Of a DNA stretch of 64,000 bases, positions 42,823-51,628 are shown one piece after another. The stretch is from Streptomyces sp. WM6386 (GTDB taxonomy: Bacteria; Actinomycetota; Actinomycetes; Streptomycetales; Streptomycetaceae): the NCBI RefSeq assembly GCF_000972385.1, contig NZ_JXTE01000047.1, forward strand, positions 1 through 64,000. The letters are read 5' to 3'. Position 1 is the first letter of the stretch; each line of letters begins with the position of its first letter. Both the position numbers and the translations under genes were made by a program. The notes beneath the pieces are model-generated. The model was not told where the DNA came from. It worked only from the letters and a program-made list of their open reading frames with translations, and made no database searches.

Positions 42823-44895
42823 ATGCGCAAACTGCTGCCGTTGATCAGAACGTCGTCGTCCGACGCGCACCCGGGCGGCCGCTCCGCCCTGACCTGCCTG
42901 TACCGGTGCGGCAACGCCTGCTTCCACGAGGCGCCCAACACCAGCGCCAACGAGTACGTCGGCGACGTCATCGCCGGTGCGGTCAGCCGGCGGTCGATCA
43001 TGCAGGCCGCCGCCGTCGTCACGGTCGCCGCAGCCGCCGGTTCGGCCACCGTCGCGGCCGCCCCCCAGGCCCACGCCGCCACCGACGCGACCGCCGGCTC
43101 GTACAGGCCCGGAAACGGCAAGGCCGCCCGCGGGCTCCGTTTCACCCCGGTCGCGCCCAACACCGCCGACCAGGTCACCGTCCCGGACGGCTACGCCCAG
43201 AACGTCGTCGTCCGCTGGGGCGAGCCCATCCTGCGCGGTGCGCCCGCCTTCGACCCGGAGAACCAGAGCGCCGCCGCCCAGGCCGGACAGTTCGGGTACA
43301 ACAACGACTACCTGACCCTGCTCCCGCTGGGCCACGGCAAGCAGCTCCTCGTCGCCAACCACGAGTACACCGACGAGGTGCTCATGTTCCGCGGCTACGA
43401 CGCCGCCAACCCCACCCGCGAGCAGGTCGAGATCGCCTGGGCCGCGCACGGGCTGTCCGCCGTCGTCGTCGAGGAGAGCCGCAAGACCGGCAAGCTCACC
43501 GTCGTACCCCGCCATCCCCTCAACCGTCGTGTCACGGCCACCACCGAGTTCCGGCTCACCGGCCCGGCCGCCGGATCGGACCTTCTGAAGACCTCCGCCG
43601 ACCCCACCGGCACCAAGGTCCTCGGGACGCTCAACAACTGCTCGGGCGGTACGACCCCCTGGGGCACGAGCCTGCACGGCGAGGAGAACTTCAACCAGTA
43701 CTTCGCCAACAGCAGCCGGGCCACCGACAAGCGGTACGGCATCGGGACGGGCGCGACCGAGCGCAAGTGGGAACGCTTCGACAAGCGCTTCGACGTCGCC
43801 CAGGAGCCCAACGAGGTCCACCGGTTCGGATACGTCGTCGAGTTCGACCCGTACGACCCGACCTCCACGCCCCGCAAGCACACCGCCGTCGGCCGCTTCA
43901 AGCACGAAGGCGCCACCATCCGGCTCACCGACGACGGGCGCCCCGTCGTCTACTCCGGTGACGACGAGCGCTTCGACTACTTCTACAAGTTCGTCAGCAG
44001 CAAGCGCATGAAGAGGGGGACGGGCCGAGCCGTCCGCGAGCACAACCTCTCGCTGCTCGACGAGGGCACGCTCTACGTCGCCAAGCTCACCGGCGACTCC
44101 CCCGCCATCGAGATCGACGGCACAGGCAAGCTGCCCTCCGACGGCGAGTTCGACGGCAGCGGCGAGTGGATACCGCTGGCCACCGCGACCGCCAAGGGTG
44201 CCGTCTCGCACGTCGACGGCATGAGCGCCGACGAGGTCTTCGTCTTCACCCGCCTCGCCGGTGACAAGGTCGGCGCGACCAAGATGGACCGGCCCGAGGA
44301 CATCGAGCCGAACCCGCACACCGGCAAGGTGTACGTCGCCCTCACCAACAACACCAACCGCGGCGTCGGCAGCAACGCCCCGGCGGACGAGGCCAACCCG
44401 CGCAATGCCAACAAGCACGGCCAGATCCTGGAGCTGACCGAGCGCTGGAACCGGCCGGAGAGCACGAAGTTCGCCTGGCTGCTGTTCCTCGTCGCCGGTG
44501 ACCCGAACGACCCGGCCACCTACTTCGCCGGTTTCCCCAAGGACCGCGTCAGCCCCATCTCCTGCCCGGACAACGTCGCCTTCGACCCGCACGGCAACCT
44601 GTGGATCTCCACCGACGGCGCCCAGCTCGGTTACCACGACGGTCTCTTCGGCGTCGCGACCAAGGGCGACCGGCGCGGTGAGCTCAAGCAGTTCCTGACC
44701 ATGCCGATCGGCGCCGAGACCTGCGGCCCGATCGTCCAGGACCGCCGTGTCCTGGTCGCCGTCCAGCACCCGGGCGAGATCAGCGGGGCGACCGTGGAGA
44801 GCCCGGCGAGCGTCTGGCCCGACGGACCGGGCAAGATCGTCCGTCCGGCGGTCGTGGCGGTGTGGCGCAAGGACGGCGACGACATCGGCGTCTGA
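42823..44895 (+). CDS. phoX: PhoX-type alkaline phosphatase family protein
   Basis: 690 residues. A conserved N-terminal cysteine-containing segment (MRKLLPLIRTSSSDAHPGGRSALTCLYRCGNACF) is followed by a Tat signal (SRRSIMQAAAVVTVAAAAGSATVAAAPQAHA, RR at 56-57) and a DUF839/PhoX beta-propeller. Blocks GYNNDYLTLLPL, VANHEYTDEV, GGTTPWGTSLHGEENF, MDRPEDIEPNPHTGKVYVALTNNT and PDNVAFDPHGNLWISTDG are those of the family. PhoX enzymes use Fe and Ca to release phosphate from organophosphates outside the cell. Start ATG 42823 (AAGGGGAATACAAA before it) is preferred; ATG 42799 is almost as good. The PHO-box-like repeat upstream fits its function. Confidence 0.9.
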   Translation: MRKLLPLIRTSSSDAHPGGRSALTCLYRCGNACFHEAPNTSANEYVGDVIAGAVSRRSIMQAAAVVTVAAAAGSATVAAAPQAHAATDATAGSYRPGNGKAARGLRFTPVAPNTADQVTVPDGYAQNVVVRWGEPILRGAPAFDPENQSAAAQAGQFGYNNDYLTLLPLGHGKQLLVANHEYTDEVLMFRGYDAANPTREQVEIAWAAHGLSAVVVEESRKTGKLTVVPRHPLNRRVTATTEFRLTGPAAGSDLLKTSADPTGTKVLGTLNNCSGGTTPWGTSLHGEENFNQYFANSSRATDKRYGIGTGATERKWERFDKRFDVAQEPNEVHRFGYVVEFDPYDPTSTPRKHTAVGRFKHEGATIRLTDDGRPVVYSGDDERFDYFYKFVSSKRMKRGTGRAVREHNLSLLDEGTLYVAKLTGDSPAIEIDGTGKLPSDGEFDGSGEWIPLATATAKGAVSHVDGMSADEVFVFTRLAGDKVGATKMDRPEDIEPNPHTGKVYVALTNNTNRGVGSNAPADEANPRNANKHGQILELTERWNRPESTKFAWLLFLVAGDPNDPATYFAGFPKDRVSPISCPDNVAFDPHGNLWISTDGAQLGYHDGLFGVATKGDRRGELKQFLTMPIGAETCGPIVQDRRVLVAVQHPGEISGATVESPASVWPDGPGKIVRPAVVAVWRKDGDDIGV

Positions 44896-45050
44896 GCCGT
44901 ACGTCCCTAGTGGGTGGCTGGGACCGCGCGTTCCAGCCACTCCCGGTACGCGGGCGCCTGCCGTGCCGCCCCCCAGTACGCCTCCTCCAACGCGGGATGC
45001 GCCCCGTCCAGGTCCGTCTCGTTACGGGCCGCGAGCAACAGCCGTACGCC

Positions 45051-45070
45051 TGGGGCCCCCTCTGGGGGAG
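45051..45070 (+). repeat. dispersed palindromic repeat, copy 2 (short form)
   Basis: TGGGGCCCCC, TC, TGGGGGAG. Inside the LysR pseudogene. Confidence 0.55.
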
Positions 45071-45246
45071 GGTCGCCCCGCAGCCGACGTACGGCCATCT
45101 CGGGGCGGGGCGGGGCGGGGCAGACAGGACGGCTGGCAGACGGTGACGACCTCGCCGGTGGCGACCAGGGCGGCGGCCGTGTGGTAATCGCCGTGCAGGA
45201 CACGGGGGTTGAACCCCGCGGCCCGGAACATCCGGTGTGCGGCGTC

Positions 45247-45270
45247 CTCCCCCAGAGGGGGCGCCCCCAG
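45247..45270 (-). repeat. dispersed palindromic repeat, copy 3 (short form, opposite strand)
   Basis: Read on the minus strand it is CTGGGGGCGCCCCC, TC, TGGGGGAG. Inside the LysR pseudogene, inverted relative to copy 2. Confidence 0.55.
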
Positions 45271-45587
45271 CCGTCGACGGTGGGGTCGATCATCCACCGG
45301 TCCTGGGCCAGGTCGGCGAGGTCGACGACAGGCTTGGAGGTGGCCGGATGGTCGGTGGCCAGCGACATGAACTGCGGCTCCCGCTCGACGAGCACCCGCA
45401 GCCGCAGCCTCGGGCATCCGCAACGGACACCCCTCCACCTCGTGCACGAACGCCACGTCGAGCTGCCCGTCGGCGACCATGCGCGGCAGCGCATCGGGCG
45501 ATACGTCCATGTGGAGCGTGGTTTCTACCCATATGGGGTGGGAGAGGTCTCTATGAATTGCTGCTGGGGAGTACGTACGGTTCGGGG

Positions 45588-45815
45588 GTGTTCGAATTTG
45601 ACCCCACCAGGCCGAAGTGGCAGCAGATCGCAGAGGTGGTCCGGCAGCGGATCGCCGACGGTGAGTACCCCGTGCGTGGACTGATCTCCGAAGTGAAGCG
45701 GGAGGCCGAATTCGGGGTCGCCCGCGAAACCGTCCGCAAGGCCACCCGCGCCCTGCGCGAGGAAGGCCTCATCACGACCACCCGAGGCATGGGGTCCTTC
45801 GTCGCCGATCGGTGA
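45588..45815 (+). CDS. minimal GntR-family winged-helix regulator
   Basis: 75 residues that consist only of the GntR winged helix: FDPTRPKWQQIAEVVRQRIADGEYPVRGLISEVKREAEFGVARETVRKATRALREEGLITTTRGMGSFVAD. There is no effector domain. Small stand-alone GntR proteins of this type are frequent in Streptomyces accessory regions. GTG 45588 fits the family start. It precedes the Uma2 gene by 109 bases on the same strand and may control it. Confidence 0.8.
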   Translation: MFEFDPTRPKWQQIAEVVRQRIADGEYPVRGLISEVKREAEFGVARETVRKATRALREEGLITTTRGMGSFVADR

Positions 45816-45924
45816 ACGGGGTCGAGTCGAAGGCATCAACTACGCTGGGCACCAGCCGTGGGACCCGCGTCTCGAACCGGGATCACGACCCTTTGACCGT
45901 CTTCTGAGGCGCCTGGAGTAAGCC

Positions 45925-46497
45925 GTGACCGCTGAACTCCCCGACTGGATGATCCCGCCGAGGCCGAGCGGCTGGGAAGCCGACGACCTCGACCACCTCC
46001 CCCAAGCGCCGCGGCACACCGAACTCATCGACGGAGCCCTGATCTTCATGATGTCGCCGCAGCGGCTCTGGCACTCCCGGCTCGTGCAGAAGCTGACCCT
46101 CGCCTTGGAGCAGGCCGCCCCCGACGGGATCGAGGTCGCGCGCGAGATGACCGTCCGCCTCGACAACAAGAGCCGCCCCGAGCCCGACGTCCTGGTCACC
46201 ACCGCCGCCTACGACCCTGACCGCACCTGGTACGCGCCCCAAGACGTCGCTCTCGTCATCGAGGTCGTCTCGGAGGAGTCGGCGGACCGCGACCGCTCGA
46301 TGAAGCCGGTCAAGTACGCCCAGGCCAGGATTCCCCACTTCTGGCGCGTCGAGGACGAGGCCGGCGCACCCGTCGTCCACACCTACGAACTCGACACGAT
46401 GACGAGCACCTACGTGCCCACCGGCATTCACCGTGGCCGCCTGGCCGTGACTGTTCCCTTCTCTCTGGACATCGATCTCAAGAACCTCGTGGCCTGA
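45925..46497 (+). CDS. Uma2-family (DUF820) endonuclease-like protein
   Basis: 190 residues with the Uma2 PD-(D/E)xK-type pattern: ELIDGALIFMMSPQRLWHSRL (about 37-57), RPEPDVLVTTAAYD (Asp, about 88-101) and VALVIEVVSEESADRDRSMKPVKYAQARIPHFWRV (Glu, Lys; about 110-145). The nuclease core residues are all present. These proteins are abundant in Streptomyces and cyanobacteria, but their biological role is undefined. GTG 45925 is fixed by GGAG six bases upstream. Confidence 0.85.
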   Translation: MTAELPDWMIPPRPSGWEADDLDHLPQAPRHTELIDGALIFMMSPQRLWHSRLVQKLTLALEQAAPDGIEVAREMTVRLDNKSRPEPDVLVTTAAYDPDRTWYAPQDVALVIEVVSEESADRDRSMKPVKYAQARIPHFWRVEDEAGAPVVHTYELDTMTSTYVPTGIHRGRLAVTVPFSLDIDLKNLVA

Positions 46498-46525
46498 CCC
46501 CGTGCCCTGACCTCGCGTCCGGTGC

Positions 46526-48454
46526 TCAGCGAGGCGACGCGATCGCCCGAGCCGCCGCCACCTCTTGGCGCAGGGGCTCCAGCACGCTTCCCGCCGGGCC
46601 CGTGAGGTCCGTGCGGACCTCGTACAGTGTCTCGGCCTCCCGGACACCGTCCGCCAACTCCCGGAGTTGCCGCACCACTTGGGAGACCTCGGCCTTCGAC
46701 GGCAGCGGCGCCCCGTGCTTGGTGCGTACTCTCGCGGCCGTCGTCGCGTCGACGATCCGTTCCACGGCGACGACGAGCGGCCACCAGGCAGCCGCGCGGC
46801 GGCCCGTCGGCGGCGGTTCGGTCAGCGCCCGTTGGAACTCCGTACGGATGACCGACAGGTCGCGGTACAGGCGGCGGCGCATACGGGCGCGGGCCGGGGG
46901 GTCCACCGGCTCCGTGCCGAAGGCGGATTCCACGTAGCGCGCGGTGTCCGACACCGCGTCCGCGAGCCGGTCGCCCACCCGGGTGTGCCAGCTTTCCGGC
47001 CACAGCAAGTAGCCCGCGACCAGGGCGATTCCGCAGCCCATCAGCGAGTCCACGAGGCGAGGCATCAGCAGGGCTGTGCCCTGGTGGTTCAGTACGTCCG
47101 AGAGCAGCAGGATCACCGGGGTGATCGCGGCCGTCTGGTAGCCGTAGCCGCGTGGGGTCAGGGCCGGGATCAGGGGTGCCAGGGCCAGCATCACCGGGAC
47201 GTCCCACCAGCCGCGTGGCACCTGTGACAGCACCGCCGCCGCGATGACCAGCCCGCCCACCGTGCCCACCGCCCGCAGCAGCGCCCGCGAGAAGACGGAG
47301 CCGAAGTCCGGCTTCAGGACGAAGGTGATGGTCAGGGCCACCCAGTACGAGCGGGGCACCGGGACGATCGAGACCAGCACCTGTGCCACGCCGATGCAGA
47401 GGGCGAGGCGGAGGCCGTAACGCCAGGACGCCGCCGACAGGGCCACGTTGCGGGCGGCCTGGGCGGCGCGGACGCGCAGCGCGGCGGGGCGGCCCAGGCG
47501 GTCCGCGATGCCCCGGGGGTCCACATCGGGGGCCGCCACGACCTCGGACGCGTGGCGCAGGGCGTGGTCCACCGCGCGGGCCGTCTCGGTCGTGGCCACC
47601 GGCAACCGGAGCCCTATCGGGCCCGTGTAGCCGGTCTCGATCGCCTGGGCCAGGTGGCGTACCGCCTCCGGGATCTCCGGCGCCAGCGGCCTGCCGCTGA
47701 GTTGGGCCGCGGGGGCCGCCTCCACCACCGGGGTGATCGCGTTCAACTGGGCGAGGAGACGGGTGAGTTCGGGGCTGCGGCCGTGGTGGCGGGCGCGCCG
47801 GGCCAGGACCAGGTCGTACGACTGGTTCAGGGACTGGGTGACGGCGTGCCGGGCCTCGTCGTAGTCCGGGGTACCGCAGGCCGCCATCAAGGCCGCCACC
47901 GTCCGGTACGTGCCCGCCACCGCCGCCCGCTCCGGCACCCCCGACCTGAGCGGCCAGGCCAGCAGGGCGAGGACGAGCACCAGCAGGCCGCCGCCGGTCA
48001 TCAGAAGCGGGGCCAGCCACCACTCGCCCGGCATCGGCAGGCCCGCGCCCACCACCGAGTTCAGCAGCAGGAGCAGGCCGGAGACCGACGCCACCGCGCC
48101 GATCGTCGAGATCATCCCGGAGACCAGCGCGATGCCGGTCACCACCGCCACGGCCAGCCATCCATGGCCGTACACCAGCGAACCCAGGGTCACCCCCACC
48201 GCGCCGAACAGCTGCGGGATCGCGATGTTGAGGATCCGCATCCGGTACGCGTCGGCGGTGTCGCCGATGACGCCGGAGAGGGCGCCCATGGAGGCGAGGG
48301 CGCCGTACGTCGGCTGGTCGACGGCCAGTCCGACGGTCAGCGGGAGGGCCATCGCGATCGCCGCGCGGGCCACCGCCGCCCAGTTGACGGGCGCCTGTTG
48401 GGTCTGGAGGTTCCGGACCAGCCAGTCGGGGGGTGTGAGGCCGATGCGGGACAT
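46526..48454 (-). CDS. FUSC-family aromatic acid exporter-like membrane protein
   Basis: 642 residues with two clusters of membrane spans (about 25-170 and 355-500) and cytoplasmic helical regions between and after them, as in FUSC/YccS/AaeB proteins. Conserved blocks are the first cluster VNWAAVARAAIAMALPLTVGL and the second LRLALCIGVAQVLVSIVPVPRSYWVALTITFVLKPDFGSVFSRALLRAVGTVGGLV (typical of FUSC_2). AaeB exports p-hydroxybenzoate; the real substrate here is unknown. ATG 48454 is chosen; it lies 14 bases after the stop of the endonuclease-like gene, so the two form an operon. Confidence 0.85.
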   Translation of the reverse strand: MSRIGLTPPDWLVRNLQTQQAPVNWAAVARAAIAMALPLTVGLAVDQPTYGALASMGALSGVIGDTADAYRMRILNIAIPQLFGAVGVTLGSLVYGHGWLAVAVVTGIALVSGMISTIGAVASVSGLLLLLNSVVGAGLPMPGEWWLAPLLMTGGGLLVLVLALLAWPLRSGVPERAAVAGTYRTVAALMAACGTPDYDEARHAVTQSLNQSYDLVLARRARHHGRSPELTRLLAQLNAITPVVEAAPAAQLSGRPLAPEIPEAVRHLAQAIETGYTGPIGLRLPVATTETARAVDHALRHASEVVAAPDVDPRGIADRLGRPAALRVRAAQAARNVALSAASWRYGLRLALCIGVAQVLVSIVPVPRSYWVALTITFVLKPDFGSVFSRALLRAVGTVGGLVIAAAVLSQVPRGWWDVPVMLALAPLIPALTPRGYGYQTAAITPVILLLSDVLNHQGTALLMPRLVDSLMGCGIALVAGYLLWPESWHTRVGDRLADAVSDTARYVESAFGTEPVDPPARARMRRRLYRDLSVIRTEFQRALTEPPPTGRRAAAWWPLVVAVERIVDATTAARVRTKHGAPLPSKAEVSQVVRQLRELADGVREAETLYEVRTDLTGPAGSVLEPLRQEVAAARAIASPR

Positions 48455-48468
48455 GGGCCTATTACACG

Positions 48469-49455
48469 TCATCCCCGGCCGTGCAGGATGATCTCCACCA
48501 GCAGGGCCCGGTGGTCGGTGTCGGCCAGGTCCAGGAAGCGGGCCGTCTCCGCCGAGAAGTCCGAGGAGAGCAGGACGTGGTCGATCTGCGCCCCGAGCGC
48601 CGGCGCGGTCCGGGCCGGCCAGCTCGGTGTGCGGTCGTCGCCGGCGAGCCGGGCGGCGTCGCGCAGCCCGGTGTCGAGGATGCGGCGGAAGGCGGCGTGG
48701 TCCTGGGAGGCGTTGAAGTCGCCCGCCAGCAGGGTCGTCCCGCCCGCCTGCTCCGCCGCGAAGTCCCGTAGTGCGCCCAGCTCACGCCGCCACACGTCCA
48801 CCTGCCCGGGGAGCGGCGGCATCGGGTGCGCGAGCTGAAGCCGTACGGCATGCCCGCGCACATCGGCGACGGCGCCGGGCATGCCCATCGTGCCGGGGAT
48901 CTGATCCGTGGCCTTCAGCGGAAACCGGCTGAGGATTACGGACCCCGCGGAGCCGCCGCCCTCGACGGCCTGGCGGTGCGGATAGGTGCCGCCCAGGGTC
49001 CGCTTCAGCTCGGCGTCGCAGGTGTACTCGCACTCCTGCACGAACACCAGGTCCGGCTTCTCCCGCCGCACGGCGTCGATCAGCGCCCCGGTGGCCTGCC
49101 CGAACTCCACGTTCGAGGTCAGCACCCGGAAGGAGGCGACCGCGGCCCCGCCCGGCTCGGTGCTCTTGCCGTACGGCTCGATGAACCAGGCCAGCAGTCC
49201 GAGCAGGACGACACTCCACACCACGCCGGGCCACCAGCGGGCGAGCAGGACGAGGGCAAGGCCGAGGGCGGTGGGTGCGACCAGCCAGGGCAGGAAGGCG
49301 AGGAACTGGGGGACGGGCGTGATCCCGTCGGTGTCGGCGAGCCGGCACCCCATGACGACACTGACGACGGCGAACAGCACGGCGGCGATCCGGATGCCGA
49401 GTTTCTGTCGTGCTCGCCGCTCTCGTCGTACGGGTCGTTCCTCGGGACTGCTCAC
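48469..49455 (-). CDS. membrane-anchored endonuclease/exonuclease/phosphatase-family protein
   Basis: 328 residues. Three N-terminal membrane spans (about 22-95) are followed by an EEP (DNase I-like) domain (about 108-328) with FRVLTSNVEFGQATGALIDAVRREKPDLVFVQE (Asn, Glu metal ligands), GSVILSRFPL, LLAGDFNASQDHAAFRRIL and IDHVLLSSDF, DTDHRALLVEI (catalytic Asp-His). The domain probably faces outside. Members act as DNases, sphingomyelinases or lipid/phosphate hydrolases; substrate unknown. GTG 49455 is followed 14 bases after its end by the FUSC gene. Confidence 0.85.
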   Translation of the reverse strand: MSSPEERPVRRERRARQKLGIRIAAVLFAVVSVVMGCRLADTDGITPVPQFLAFLPWLVAPTALGLALVLLARWWPGVVWSVVLLGLLAWFIEPYGKSTEPGGAAVASFRVLTSNVEFGQATGALIDAVRREKPDLVFVQECEYTCDAELKRTLGGTYPHRQAVEGGGSAGSVILSRFPLKATDQIPGTMGMPGAVADVRGHAVRLQLAHPMPPLPGQVDVWRRELGALRDFAAEQAGGTTLLAGDFNASQDHAAFRRILDTGLRDAARLAGDDRTPSWPARTAPALGAQIDHVLLSSDFSAETARFLDLADTDHRALLVEIILHGRG

Positions 49456-49465
49456 CGCTCCGAGC

Positions 49466-50212
49466 CTATGAGGACGCGTCCACCTTCGCCAGGAACGCCC
49501 CGAGCGCCTCGTTGAACTCCGTCGGCCGCTCCAGGTTCGGCATATGGGCGGCGCCCTCGATCACCAGCAGTTGCGACGAGGGCAGCGCCGCGTGCATCGC
49601 CTCCGCGTCGGCGACGGGGGTGTACTCGTCGTCCGTGCCCACGACGACCAGGGCGGGGACCGTGACCCGGGTGAGCAGGTCGCGGTAGTCGGGACGGCCG
49701 GCGCGGGCGCGCAGGGCCGCCGCGGCGCCCCTCGGGGAGGTGGCCGTCATCATGCGGTGGACGTGGGCCTTCACCTCGGCATCCGCGTACGGGGCGACCA
49801 TCTTCTCCAGCACCTCGTCGGCGTAGCCCCGCATGCCCTCCCGCAGCAGGCGGTCCGCCATGGCGTGACGGACCTCGACGCCCTCGGGTGTCTCCGGCGC
49901 CGGGAACGTGTCGGCGAGGATCAGGCCGCGGATGCGGTCGGGGAACCGGCGGTAGCAGTCCATGACGATCTGGCCGCCCATGGACAGGCCCCCGAGGACG
50001 AACTCCGGGACCTTCAGCTGGTCGAGGAGTGCGGCGATGTCCCGCGCGAAATCCGGGAACCCGGTCACGGCGGGTGTCACCGGCGACGCCCCGTAGCCGC
50101 GCAGGTCGGGGGTGATCACCTGGCGGTCGGCGGAGAAGGCCGCGCGCTGCGGGTTCCACATCGTGTGGTCGAAGGGGTGGCCGTGGACCAGGACCAGAGG
50201 GAGTGTCGCCAT
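49466..50212 (-). CDS. alpha/beta-hydrolase
   Basis: 248 residues. Oxyanion strand VLVHGHPFDHTMW, nucleophile elbow GGLSMGG (Ser77), acid Asp194 or Asp195 (VVGTDDEYTP) and base His223 (GAAHMPNLERP) form a complete triad. The small size and short lid resemble 3-oxoadipate enol-lactonase/esterase-type hydrolases. The substrate is unknown. The start ATG 50212 fits a promoter TTGCAC (50243-50248), 17-base spacer, TAGGGT (50220-50225), seven bases, ATG, which would be leaderless. It is divergent from a MocR regulator whose presumed operator overlaps its -35, suggesting control by MocR. Confidence 0.85.
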   Translation of the reverse strand: MATLPLVLVHGHPFDHTMWNPQRAAFSADRQVITPDLRGYGASPVTPAVTGFPDFARDIAALLDQLKVPEFVLGGLSMGGQIVMDCYRRFPDRIRGLILADTFPAPETPEGVEVRHAMADRLLREGMRGYADEVLEKMVAPYADAEVKAHVHRMMTATSPRGAAAALRARAGRPDYRDLLTRVTVPALVVVGTDDEYTPVADAEAMHAALPSSQLLVIEGAAHMPNLERPTEFNEALGAFLAKVDASS

Positions 50213-50219
50213 GACGTCG

Positions 50220-50248
50220 ACCCTAGGTCGCCCAACTCCTCGGTGCAA
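50220..50248 (-). promoter_or_regulatory. promoter of the alpha/beta-hydrolase gene (-35 TTGCAC, -10 TAGGGT)
   Basis: TTGCAC and TAGGGT with an exact 17-base spacer on the minus strand; the -10 ends seven bases before ATG 50212. The -35 lies inside the first CCTCGGTGCAAT repeat. Confidence 0.55.
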
Positions 50249-50272
50249 TAAGATCTTTGCCCTCGGTGCAAT
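50238..50272. promoter_or_regulatory. direct-repeat operator candidate for the MocR regulator
   Basis: CCTCGGTGCAAT occurs twice, at 50238-50249 and 50261-50272, with a 23-base period (about two helix turns). MocR/GabR/PdxR regulators bind direct repeats. Both copies lie in the divergent region between the hydrolase and the mocR-type gene. Confidence 0.65.
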
Positions 50273-50299
50273 CATGTGCCGTGGCACGTAGGGGGACTT

Positions 50300-51628
50300 G
50301 TGGACGACTACCGGCGCATCGCCGACCGACTCGCCGACGACATCACCGCCGGACGGCTCAAACCCGGTGAACGGCTGCCGCCGCAGCGGCAGTTCGCGCG
50401 GCGGCGCGGGATCGCCGGGTCGACGGCCGGGCGGGTGTACGGCGAACTCGTCCGGCGGGGACTGGTGGTGGGGGAGGTCGGGCGCGGCACCTTCGTGCGG
50501 GCCGCCCCGGCCGGGCCCGCCGGGCGGGCGCTGACCGAGCAGGCGACCCGGGCGCCCGTGAACATGGAGCTCAACTACCCTTCTGCGCCGGGCCAGTCGG
50601 AGCTCCTCGCCCCCGTCCTCGAGCCGCTGCTGCGCCCCGACGTCCTCGCCGAGGCGCTCCTCCCGGCCGCCGCCACCGGCACCGCGGCGGCGCGCGAGGC
50701 GGTGGCCGCACTCCTCGCGACCCCCGGCTGGCGCCCCGACCGGGCCCAGGTGCTGTTCACCGGCAACGCCCGCCAGGCCATCGCCGCCACCCTCGCCTCC
50801 CTGGTCCGGCCGGGCGGCCGGGTGGGTGTGGAGTCATTGACGTATCCCCTGGTCAAGGAGATCGCCGCGCGGCTGGGCAGCACCCTGGTGCCGCTGGCCG
50901 TGGACGAGGACGGTCCGCTGCCGCAGGCCATCACCGCCGCCCATCGCACGGCCCCGCTGTCCGCGCTCTACCTCCAGCCGACGCTGCACAACCCCACGTC
51001 GCTGACGATGAGTTGGGACCGACGCCGCGAGATCGCGCTCACCGTGGCCGACCTGAACCTTCCGGTCGTCGAGGACCGCATCTGGTCCTTCCTCCACCCG
51101 CACGCCCCCGACCCCCTCGCCGCCCACGCGCCCGCTCTCACGCACGTCGTCGACAGCCTGTCCAAGCGGGTCGCGCCGGGGCTCACCGTCGGCTTCGTCG
51201 TCGTACCGCCGGGCCGCCGCCACGCCGTGGCCGCCGCGATCCGCTCCGGCGGGTGGAGCGCGGGACGGTTCGCGCTGGAGGCGGCCGTACGGCTCGTCGG
51301 GTCGGGGGTCGTCCAGCTGCTGGTGGAGGCCAAGCGGGCGGACGCGGCCGAGCGGCAGCGGCTCGTCGCCCAGGAGCTCGACGGGTTCGTCGTACGGGCT
51401 CATCCGCAGCTCTATTACGCCTGGTGGGAGCTGCCCGCGCCGTGGCGTGCCGACACCTTCACGGCCGCCGCGGCGGCGCTCGGAATCGCCGTGACGCCTG
51501 GGCCGGCCTTCGCCGTCGACCCGAACCGGACGCCGGACGCGGTCAGGCTCGGGCTCGCGTCGGCCGCACCGCGGGATCTGGAACGGGCGCTGCGGACGCT
51601 CGCCGGCGTCGTGCGTAAACGGCCGTGA
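50300..51628 (+). CDS. MocR-type transcriptional regulator (GntR winged helix fused to fold-I aminotransferase)
   Basis: 442 residues. Winged helix about 1-70 (YRRIADRLADDITAGRLKPGERLPPQRQFARRRGIAGSTAGRVYGEL) and an aminotransferase-like domain (about 90-442) with PLP-lysine K289 in VDSLSKRVAPGL and the DRIWSFLH Asp-containing strand. In this family pyridoxal phosphate is a sensor cofactor, and the domain detects an amino compound such as GABA or taurine. Start GTG 50300 is preceded by GGGGG. Its 3' end overlaps the convergent membrane protein gene by 86 bases. Confidence 0.87.
   Translation: MDDYRRIADRLADDITAGRLKPGERLPPQRQFARRRGIAGSTAGRVYGELVRRGLVVGEVGRGTFVRAAPAGPAGRALTEQATRAPVNMELNYPSAPGQSELLAPVLEPLLRPDVLAEALLPAAATGTAAAREAVAALLATPGWRPDRAQVLFTGNARQAIAATLASLVRPGGRVGVESLTYPLVKEIAARLGSTLVPLAVDEDGPLPQAITAAHRTAPLSALYLQPTLHNPTSLTMSWDRRREIALTVADLNLPVVEDRIWSFLHPHAPDPLAAHAPALTHVVDSLSKRVAPGLTVGFVVVPPGRRHAVAAAIRSGGWSAGRFALEAAVRLVGSGVVQLLVEAKRADAAERQRLVAQELDGFVVRAHPQLYYAWWELPAPWRADTFTAAAAALGIAVTPGPAFAVDPNRTPDAVRLGLASAAPRDLERALRTLAGVVRKRP

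Larger units (their letters stand above)
44907..45510 (-). pseudogene. LysR-family regulator remnant (effector domain), multiply frameshifted
   Basis: Fragments in at least two frames assemble into a LysR C-terminal effector domain: MDVSPDALPRMVADGQLDVAFVHEVEG, then FMSLATDHPATSKPVVDLADLAQDRWMIDPTVDGWG, then HRMFRAAGFNPRVLHGDYHTAAALVATGEVVTVCQPS, and finally GVRLLLAARNETDLDGAHPALEEAYWGAARQAPAYREWL. The DNA-binding domain is absent. Two GGGG-palindromic repeats (45051-45070 and 45247-45270) sit at two of the break points. Confidence 0.7.

Noticed and set aside
45185..45200. GGGGTTGAACCCC as an attachment-site tRNA fragment
   Set aside because: Simple palindrome inside the LysR pseudogene, with no integrase and no tRNA.
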